From contig JAWQRM010000412.1 in the NCBI GenBank assembly GCA_033557675.1, forward strand, positions 1 to 22,974: 22,974 bases of DNA. The letters are read 5' to 3'. The stretch is from Coptodactyla brooksi (Eukaryota > Arthropoda > Insecta > Coleoptera > Scarabaeidae). Below are positions 21,701-22,974 of this stretch, one piece after another (the stretch's first letter is position 1; each line of letters opens with the position of its first letter). The notes beneath the pieces are model-generated. The model ran no database searches, had not been told where the DNA came from, and saw only the letters and a program-made list of their open reading frames with translations. The position numbers were made by a program, and so were the translations under genes.

Positions 21701-22354
21701 CTGTCGAAATTATTATCTTTTGTGGTTTAAAGCTGAGAAATGCATGTAATGTCTAGGTTTGGTGTTAAAGATGAAACTTGCAGAATGAATTAATGTTACT
21801 TAGTCAAGATTAAACAAAGTTATGACCAATAACTTATTAATTATCAAATTCAATGTTTTTATGGGTCAAATAAATTTCTTCACCTTGTGGTCTTTCCTAG
21901 CAATCCTCTTCTTTCCGTCTTCCTTGACGAACTTAATTGTAAGATGCAGGTTAGAGTAATTTTGTGTTCTTCTGGTTGTCGTTCCGTGGACTCCTTTCTG
22001 GTGTTATTTTACAGGATGATGAAGTCTGTAATAGATTCGGTCCACTGTAACGAACTGCTTGATCCACTAAAGAAGCTGGCGATCGAGAGGAACAAGAAGA
22101 AGTCCCCGAAGCCGCAAGAGGACGGGCCCCCGATCCATTACATCTCTCCTTCGATCTACCGGGACATCCTGTTCCTGACTTGCAAGGCGGTCGGGCGGGC
22201 CAACATGGACGTGAATGCTTTCGACAAGGAGTACGCGGTCGCGTACTCCAGACTGCCTGAGAAGCACAAGGGGCTGTACGGGCCCCTGGACCTGCCGTTG
22301 ACCATCGGATCGATCTACTGCAGGCAATATTTCAAGCCGTTGAGTCTGCCTTAA
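2763..22354 (+). CDS. Crag: DENND4/Crag Rab guanine-nucleotide exchange factor, complete 14-exon coding region
   Basis: The 14 exons listed in the summary join in phase into 1592 codons plus TAA. Visible in order are an N-terminal MABP domain (about residues 40-195), the tripartite DENN module (uDENN about 195-350, cDENN about 380-500, dDENN about 500-625), a PPR-like repeat (about 791-826), a low-complexity linker (about 870-1250), a Cys knuckle (1265-1298) and a conserved C-terminal region ending at 1592. Established for the family: DENN proteins catalyse GDP/GTP exchange on Rabs. Drosophila Crag acts on Rab10 and Rab11 in basal-membrane and photoreceptor trafficking and binds calmodulin; vertebrate DENND4 proteins act on Rab10. 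A cytosolic, membrane-recruited location is inferred. The length fits the family, which I recall as roughly 1600-1900 residues. The start ATG has A at -3 and an in-frame TAA at 2730-2732. No frameshift or stop breaks the gene, so it looks functional. Exact splice edges rest on phase, GT-AG and family similarity. Confidence 0.96.
3672..3756. repeat. 85-bp dyad-symmetric module, copy 1 of intron 1
   Basis: Arms GTAGAAAAATTGTTAGGAA and TTCTAACAAATTTTCTAC bound the block. Motif A follows 65 bp later at 3821. Confidence 0.88.
4349..4433. repeat. 85-bp dyad-symmetric module, copy 2 (best preserved)
   Basis: Arms GTAGAAAAATTGTTAGGAA and TTCTAACAATTTTTCTAC flank an inner perfect palindrome, ACAAAGAAAGTTTCTTTGT (4381-4399), centred within 1 bp of the midpoint of the block. 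The whole module is therefore one nested imperfect palindrome. Motif A follows at 4498. Confidence 0.9.
5161..5245. repeat. 85-bp dyad-symmetric module, copy 3
   Basis: The left arm is partly decayed (GTAACAAAATGGTTAGGAA) and the right arm TTCTAACAATTTTTCTAC is intact. The length is still 85 bp, and motif A follows at 5309. Confidence 0.85.
5699..5783. repeat. 85-bp dyad-symmetric module, copy 4
   Basis: Both arms are recognisable, with right arm TTCTAACAAATTTTCTAC and inner AAAGAAAGTTTCTTT. Motif A follows at 5849. Confidence 0.87.
6147..6231. repeat. 85-bp dyad-symmetric module, copy 5
   Basis: The arms are kept but the inner palindrome is decayed (AAAAAAAGTTCCTTTAT). A decayed motif A follows at about 6276, closer than in other copies. 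Confidence 0.82.
6567..6651. repeat. 85-bp dyad-symmetric module, copy 6
   Basis: The left arm GTAGAAAAATTCTTAGGAA and right arm TTCTAACAATTTTTCTAC keep the 85-bp span. No intact motif A follows. Confidence 0.84.
8022..8349 (+). CDS. Crag: Crag exon 2: second half of the MABP domain
   Basis: Completes Gly101 and encodes residues through 209 plus two bases of Arg210. The junction reads PPLVDIG then VMYEGKEFLMAD, continuous family sequence. Conserved stretches are NTFITYRRG, MPCNALVVTDICVVIASKGE, PPHAFCCIYKNLNKG and VFLCYKKSMNR, all typical of the DENND4 MABP half. The acceptor is TTTTTCAAG|GC after a T-rich tract, with AG at 8020-8021. The donor is AGCAG|GTGGGT. The apparent ORF starting upstream at 8003 is intron read-through, and the part after 8349 is not conserved. 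Confidence 0.94.
8551..8781. repeat. Intron 2 direct repeat, copy 1
   Basis: Runs from the ATTCCTCATTGAAAATCC region to AAATTTTAAATTC and is closely matched by about 8984-9215. Shared blocks include ACAAACGACTATCAC, ATATCAAATTAAAGGATT and CCAAAAAGATCTGTTTGG. Family unknown and no terminal structure seen. Confidence 0.85.
8984..9215. repeat. Intron 2 direct repeat, copy 2
   Basis: Second copy of the 8551-8781 unit, with scattered substitutions and small indels. It reads CGAGCCCAAACTCGATGGGG where copy 1 has a decayed form. In this block it is closer to the intron 5 start (11242-11262) than copy 1 is. Confidence 0.85.
9759..9796. repeat. (TA)n microsatellite in intron 2
   Basis: Uninterrupted alternating TA run of about 38 bp next to GTGGGGTGTGGTG-type sequence. 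Confidence 0.93.
9901..10042 (+). repeat. Dispersed repeat 'TACAGGGTG' family, intron 2 copy
   Basis: A recurring block: TTTTCAAATAAAAGTTGCAG, then TTTTTGAATATACAGGGTGT, then AGGGTCAAGGTAAGAGAAAG, ending ATCAACTAG. Further copies lie at about 13218-13391 (intron 6) and 21475-21636 (intron 13), with half copies near 12943-12990 and 13094-13150. All full copies share the gene's orientation. The element class is unknown. Confidence 0.85.
10255..10597 (+). CDS. Crag: Crag exon 3: uDENN domain
   Basis: Completes Arg210 and encodes residues 211-324, ending exactly on a codon. The uDENN core is plain: VPLFCLPMGASLELWP, STFVLTVSDAKHKVYGSAMTFYE, then the basic/acidic linker PEERLTDKQRELL and SICLLSHWPFSYTFEKWL. 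In DENN proteins uDENN forms one lobe of the Rab-binding exchange module. The acceptor is a run of T followed by CAG|GTACCC; the donor is TTATAC|GTAAGG. The intron that follows is only 55 nt, and reading through it meets a stop at once. Confidence 0.94.
10598..10652 (+). other. Intron 3, 55 nt micro-intron
   Basis: Phase 0 intron from GTAAGG to TTTTAG. Read-through reaches a TGA within ten codons, so retention would truncate the protein. Confidence 0.92.
10653..11016 (+). CDS. Crag: Crag exon 4: uDENN-cDENN junction and most of the cDENN core
   Basis: Encodes residues 325-445 plus the first base of Gly446. It carries PVPIERFIVQMLEEVPFPG, then the cDENN core CLTVLLLALTEQKILIHS (about 396-413), AVAEAVSSLLFPFKWQ and CPYIPLCPL. 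This is the most conserved part of the exchange domain. The acceptor is GTTGTTTTAG|AATCTG. The donor GTTAG|GTACAT is a weak match to consensus. The downstream intron can be translated without a stop, so a naive ORF call would fuse exons 4 and 5. Family alignment puts L445 directly against GLVEVLHAPLPFL, which shows the 57 nt are intronic. Confidence 0.93.
11017..11073 (+). other. Intron 4, 57 nt stop-free micro-intron inside cDENN
   Basis: Phase 1 intron from the weak donor GTACAT to GTGCCTTAG. The length is a multiple of three and there is no in-frame stop, so retention would add 19 residues between Leu445 and Gly446. Family alignment shows these residues are not part of the normal protein. 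Confidence 0.9.
11074..11195 (+). CDS. Crag: Crag exon 5: C-terminal part of cDENN
   Basis: Completes Gly446 and encodes residues 447-486, ending on a codon boundary. GLVEVLHAPLPFLIGVDSRF is a hallmark stretch of DENND4 cDENN, followed by FDLYDPPADVSCVDLDTNVIT. The acceptor is TTTGTGCCTTAG|GTTTGG and the donor is ATAACG|GTGAGT. The last 15 coding bases and the first bases of the next intron are nearly duplicated in intron 2 (8513-8538); see findings. The ORF extension beyond 11195 is intronic and stops at 11243. Confidence 0.93.
11604..11630. repeat. 27-bp perfect palindrome at a head-to-head marker junction
   Basis: TAAGGCTCAATAT and its exact reverse complement ATATTGAGCCTTA are separated by one A. 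The arm is the core of the marker B motif, so two units meet head to head here. Confidence 0.93.
11835..12183. mobile_element. Small non-autonomous element with 34-bp inverted ends
   Basis: The left end 11835-11868 and right end 12150-12183 are inverted repeats of 34 bp with one mismatch (core TTTAAACAAAACTTT against its complement). The interior of about 280 bp has no ORF and includes ACCGGTTTCGCGGTATTACT followed by ACATCATCAGG. A 12-bp direct repeat, TTTATTGACTGT, occurs at 11783-11794 and 12182-12193, but the left copy is 40 bp outside the inverted end, so the true boundaries and target-site duplication are unresolved. It is MITE-like in build. The superfamily is not recognised. Confidence 0.65.
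12280..12453 (+). CDS. Crag: Crag exon 6: cDENN to dDENN linker
   Basis: Encodes residues 487-544, exactly 58 codons, phase 0 at both ends. The conserved element is TIKLLPKKAARTLRNTLDHL; the rest is a charged helix-forming stretch ending EMEFRKRRVE. The acceptor is TATTTTGAAG|GTTTGT and the donor is GTCGAG|GTAATA, a weak donor. The exon is symmetric, so skipping would keep frame but would remove the link between the two DENN lobes. The identification rests on the KLLPKKAARTLR block and on phase continuity with exons 5 and 7. Confidence 0.92.
12454..13445. repeat. Intron 6: tetranucleotide repeat and three 'TACAGGGTG' family pieces
   Basis: The 992-nt phase 0 intron has no gene. A short (GTCT)n tract lies at 12563-12580, inside sequence that looks like a dispersed element but is single-copy in this window. 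Pieces of the 'TACAGGGTG' family follow near 12943-12990, 13094-13150 and, as a nearly full copy, 13218-13391. The last copy ends at a T-run about 45 nt before the exon 7 acceptor. ORFs in this stretch are not supported. Confidence 0.82.
13218..13391 (+). repeat. Dispersed repeat 'TACAGGGTG' family, intron 6 copy
   Basis: Shares the start (TTTTTTGATTGGAACAAA-type), the AAAGTTGCAGTGCATTGAAC block and the end AGGGTCAAGGTAAGAGAAAG to CACTAG with the copies in introns 2 and 13. The central TACAGGGTG part is replaced by unrelated bases. Confidence 0.85.
13446..14284 (+). CDS. Crag: Crag exon 7: dDENN domain and first part of the PPR-like region
   Basis: Encodes residues 545-823 plus two bases of Gly824. 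The dDENN part is IQEAFLRFMAHTLKGYRSFL, ALFQLTEFLKSRDKAHHKFF and HTQMFIRFIEERSF, followed by GLTFFDECTEKLN. A middle segment holds AGGSFVYSEFVLDPSLL and the basic stretch MARRTKHEIKSAQKLARKCI, a plausible but untested amphipathic or calmodulin-binding helix. The C-terminal part holds WVRCLSGTCHTLYFMALPSM and the PPR-like helix pair ending LLLMERNGIQPNALTYG. The acceptor is CTAATGCAG|CAAATG and the donor is TACGG|GTAAGA. The ORF before 13446 is intronic. Confidence 0.95.
14285..14339 (+). other. Intron 7, 55 nt micro-intron
   Basis: Phase 2 intron from GTAAGA to CCCTTGCAG. Reading through meets TAA at once. Confidence 0.93.
14340..14500 (+). CDS. Crag: Crag exon 8: end of the PPR-like repeat and start of the linker
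   Basis: Completes Gly824 and encodes residues through 877 plus one base of Ser878. It continues the PPR-like unit as FYNRCVLEAEWPAQ and then SQLLWNKLRYVVLAAGHFRF. The segment after that, AGRRRAAGKLSASTEG, is basic and Ser-rich and begins the disordered linker. The acceptor is CCCTTGCAG|GTTCTA and the donor AGGGA|GTAAGT is optimal. Several ORFs overlap here in other frames. Only this frame joins both neighbours in phase. Confidence 0.92.
14501..15122. repeat. Intron 8, made of a tandem duplication with period about 245 bp
   Basis: The unit begins AATTTTCATCATAAAGTATA at 14571, 14815 and 15061, giving steps of 244 and 246 bp. The first two copies are full length and very similar (for example TAAGCCTTGACTTCATAGTG and AGGTAAATGCAAAGCACCAG in both). 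A partial earlier copy (about 14518-14570) precedes them. The third copy is cut short and runs directly into the exon 9 acceptor. The intron has no gene. Confidence 0.92.
15123..15537 (+). CDS. Crag: Crag exon 9: low-complexity acidic/Ser-rich linker
   Basis: Completes Ser878 and encodes residues 879-1015 plus two bases of Lys1016. Composition is rich in Ser, Glu, Asp, Gly and Pro, with no fold recognised (for example SSLDSHEAVSSEGIPEKLL, PPSALEAEDDLGDPPEGP). The best conserved-looking block is SPSEYLRMLSRSESAGDANI, with a possible RSxS phosphorylation site. Codons are markedly GC-rich, which creates long shadow ORFs on the minus strand. The acceptor is TAATTTGAAG|GTAGC, in a third copy of the intron 8 tandem repeat. 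The donor is ACGAA|GTGAGT. Confidence 0.88.
15538..15933. other. Intron 9, 396 nt, nothing recognised
   Basis: AT-rich phase 2 intron from GTGAGT to GGGATTTGCAG. I see no repeat shared with the rest of the window, no ORF worth calling and no RNA signature. Confidence 0.88.
15934..16218 (+). CDS. Crag: Crag exon 10: linker with repeated basic-Ser motifs
   Basis: Completes Lys1016 and encodes residues 1017-1110 plus two bases of Ser1111. The first half is acidic and Pro-rich. The second half is better conserved: FRNSVQRSATFEGSPP, SKLHRSETIPSAM and GFASIGSSIKLLR. QRSAT and HRSET look like basophilic-kinase sites, but this is inference from sequence only. The acceptor is GGGATTTGCAG|GACATC. The donor CTCAG|GTAAAA is weak. 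The exon is 285 nt with phase 2 at both ends, so it can be skipped in frame. Confidence 0.88.
16924..16971. repeat. Inverted repeat with 19-bp arms
   Basis: AAAAACCAATCTTCTAGGA (16924-16942) and TCCTGGAAGATTGGTTTTT (16953-16971) pair with one mismatch, a G-U pair in RNA, around a 10-nt loop. The right arm recurs in direct orientation in intron 12 copies; the left arm is its local inverted partner. Confidence 0.9.
17731..17762. repeat. Perfect inverted repeat, 14-bp arms, 4-nt loop
   Basis: ATTCATGATATCAG and CTGATATCATGAAT flank GGCA. In intron 12 the related copy (near 20600) keeps only the left arm, so the right arm was added or lost locally. Confidence 0.9.
18082..18168 (+). CDS. Crag: Crag exon 11: 29-codon linker micro-exon
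   Basis: An 87-nt exon too short to stand out as an ORF. It completes Ser1111, encodes RYSPARLSLRKAN, then LKSTHQLIETAINNLR, and leaves two bases of Ser1140. It is supported by an acceptor (TTTTCTTTTAG|CCG) after a pyrimidine tract, a donor (TTTAAG|GTAAAC), exact phase match to exons 10 and 12, no stop in the chosen frame, and a basic/amphipathic motif of the kind found at this place in DENND4 proteins. The exon is symmetric (phase 2-2), so it is a candidate cassette exon. It is the least certain exon of the model. Confidence 0.82.
18169..18242 (+). other. Intron 11, 74 nt
   Basis: Phase 2 intron from GTAAAC to TTTCCATCAG with a good pyrimidine tract. Read-through stops at once (AGG TAA). 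Confidence 0.85.
18243..19120 (+). CDS. Crag: Crag exon 12: linker, Cys knuckle and first part of the C-terminal region
   Basis: Completes Ser1140 and encodes residues 1141-1432 plus one base of Glu1433. It begins GKKSNELIQGGISSLKSAAS, an Ala/Ser-rich helical stretch conserved in the family, followed by KKLEEIKETIS. Cys1265, 1268, 1271 and Cys1295, 1298 form a CxxCxxC-x23-CxxC pattern suggesting a metal-binding knuckle. Next come QRGVPPSEPFSVPYLNPLVL and HPIIYWNLVWVFDRINVQTH, core signatures of the DENND4 C-terminal region. The end is acidic. The acceptor is CTTTCCATCAG|TCCGAG, 74 nt after exon 11. The donor GTAG|GTAAGT is optimal. Confidence 0.93.
19121..21080. repeat. Intron 12, tandem and nested copies of the intron 10 unit
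   Basis: 1960-nt phase 1 intron. It holds a large direct duplication: 19266 to about 19710 and 20016 to about 20480, period 750 bp, sharing CTCAAATAAATTTTTTCGTA, GTCACGTAACAAAGTATTTG and TTACCCCCTATTCTTCCATT. The AAGCTGCTTTTA landmark recurs near 19178, 19461, 19897, 20211 and 20673, and the TTCTTCTTGGATTGAAAA landmark at about 19660 and 20430. The last 260 nt or so before exon 13 look unique. There is no gene. Confidence 0.88.
21081..21222 (+). CDS. Crag: Crag exon 13: C-terminal region
   Basis: Completes Glu1433 and encodes residues 1434-1479 plus two bases of Trp1480. It has no long ORF of its own. It reads HLEVPVTVKCMWDHPKLYGD, then FTPMYTLYQNRAALFNSGI and PEQTHISW, the family pattern of a short beta/helix segment before the last helical block. 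The acceptor is CATCTATTATAG|AACAC and the donor is TAGTTG|GTAAGC. Phase fits both neighbours and there is no stop in frame. Confidence 0.9.
21223..22014. repeat. Intron 13, dispersed repeats
   Basis: 792-nt phase 2 intron. It contains a full 'TACAGGGTG' copy at about 21475-21636, then a block at 21661-21730 (AAATTATCCTTC, AACTGTCGAAATTATTATC) that recurs in the 3' flank at 22811-22882. The pyrimidine-rich end precedes the exon 14 acceptor. No gene. Confidence 0.85.
21475..21636 (+). repeat. Dispersed repeat 'TACAGGGTG' family, intron 13 copy
   Basis: Full-length copy in the gene's orientation, from GATTGGAAAAAATTTTTCAA to CATCAACTAG, with the donor-like site AAG|GTAAGA at 21599/21600. Confidence 0.87.
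22015..22354 (+). CDS. Crag: Crag exon 14: C-terminus and stop codon
   Basis: Completes Trp1480, encodes residues 1481-1592 and ends with TAA at 22352-22354. Motifs are MMKSVIDSVHCNELLDPLKK, the Lys-rich IERNKKKSPKPQ, SIYRDILFLTCKAVGRANMD, VNAFDKEYAVAY and GSIYCRQYFKPLSLP, matching the family C-terminus. The acceptor is GTTATTTTACAG|GATGATG. The open frame continues upstream to 21887, but that part is non-conserved intron sequence with its own pyrimidine tract, so it is excluded. Confidence 0.94.
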
Positions 22355-22882
22355 CAAAAAGACGAAAAATCACCCTCCCATCGTTGAACAAATCGAGAAA
22401 TTATAGCCGAACTCTCGGATGGAGTTGTCGAATCGTGGCCTTAGTTGATTTTCTTCATATCACATGTGATTGTTTTAACTGTAATTATTCATTCGTTTCG
22501 CCTTTCCTTTTTTTTTTTCTTTGTTAAAGCATTCGAAAAGACCCCCTTTGATAGTCCTTAACGTCCGTTTGTAATTTCTGGTGCGCTGTTTCGGATTAGA
22601 GAGAGATTATAAGGAAATCTGACGACACCGCGGGCACCGGGTGACATAAATTATTTACAAGTGTTATGATTATTACGATACTTTGTATATTTATATTAAT
22701 TTTAATTAACTATTGATTGAATATAGGTCGTAAGTTTCGTTTTTAACTATTAAAAAGAAAAAGGTTGACCGAAATAGAGAAGCAGAGTTTTATTTAGACA
22801 TTTTATGATTTATCTATAAATTATCCTTCGCAGAATGATAAAACCTTTCCAAACTGCCGACATAATTATCTTTTATAACTTA
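22355..22882 (+). other. 3' UTR and 3' flank of Crag
   Basis: No ORF of note. I find no AATAAA between the stop and the mariner; the best polyadenylation signal is ATTAAA at 22749-22754. A block at 22811-22882 repeats part of intron 13 (21661-21730). The extent of the transcript cannot be fixed from sequence. Confidence 0.6.
22749..22754 (+). terminator. Candidate polyadenylation signal ATTAAA
   Basis: This is the commonest variant of AATAAA, about 395 nt after the stop codon, followed by an A-rich then T-containing stretch. It is chosen because the canonical hexamer is absent from this flank. Confidence 0.4.
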
Positions 22883-22974
22883 ACAGGTAGGCTGAAAAGT
22901 TCGTAGGCTGACACATAGATGGCGCTACTAGTATTAAATCCATATGATTTTTAGTTAGCCCTAGCCTTCAAAAG
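22883..22974 (+). mobile_element. 5' end of an irritans-type mariner transposon, cut by the window edge
   Basis: After a TA dinucleotide (22881-22882), the mariner target, the sequence opens ACAGGTAGGCTGAAAAGTTC, followed by GACACATAGATGGCGCTACT and ATTAAATCCATATGATTTTT. This closely follows the first 90 bases or so of irritans-subfamily mariners such as Himar1 as I recall them. The inverted-repeat part differs more than the part just inside it. Only 92 bp are present, so the transposase and 3' end, if they exist, lie outside the window. Autonomy cannot be judged. Confidence 0.85.

Noticed and set aside
21887..22014. Coding sequence upstream of exon 14 in the same frame
   Set aside because: Non-conserved, includes the pyrimidine tract of the acceptor, and joining exon 13 at 22015 gives the family sequence.
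1..22974. tRNA, rRNA or other structured RNA genes
   Set aside because: No A/B box pair, cloverleaf or conserved rRNA stretch was seen on either strand by eye.

Overview
The window is a piece of an insect genome. Introns and flanks are very AT-rich and full of short repeats. Exons are clearly richer in G and C. All 13 introns obey GT-AG. A fragment of an irritans-type mariner transposon begins at the right edge. The order of insect cannot be fixed from this sequence alone.

One protein-coding gene fills almost the whole window on the + strand: the insect DENND4 orthologue, called Crag in Drosophila and often named 'C-myc promoter-binding protein homologue' or 'DENN domain-containing protein 4'. 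I assembled it from 14 coding exons: 2763-3063, 8022-8349, 10255-10597, 10653-11016, 11074-11195, 12280-12453, 13446-14284, 14340-14500, 15123-15537, 15934-16218, 18082-18168, 18243-19120, 21081-21222 and 22015-22354. The lengths add to 4779 nt, or 1592 residues plus a TAA stop, with codon phase kept across every junction. The order is an N-terminal MABP domain, the uDENN/cDENN/dDENN module that acts as a Rab GDP/GTP exchange factor, a PPR-like helical repeat, a long low-complexity Ser/Glu-rich linker, a Cys-rich knuckle and a conserved C-terminal helical region.

Layout: 1-2100 is AT-rich repeat array 1. 2101-2762 is non-repetitive, CpG-rich toward the gene, and is the likely promoter and 5' UTR. 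Intron 1 (about 5 kb) is almost entirely repeat array 2. Introns 2, 5, 6, 8, 10, 12 and 13 carry other dispersed or tandem repeats. Introns 3, 4, 7 and 11 are only 55-74 nt. The 3' UTR and 3' flank follow 22354, and the mariner 5' end starts at 22883.

I see no second gene, RNA gene or novel multi-gene system. The points worth a second look are in the non-coding DNA: a higher-order intron array with an 85-bp dyad-symmetric module of constant length, an exon 5/intron 5 splice junction copied into intron 2, a stop-free 57-nt intron inside the DENN domain, a tandem duplication that makes up intron 8, and repeats carrying sense-strand consensus splice donors.
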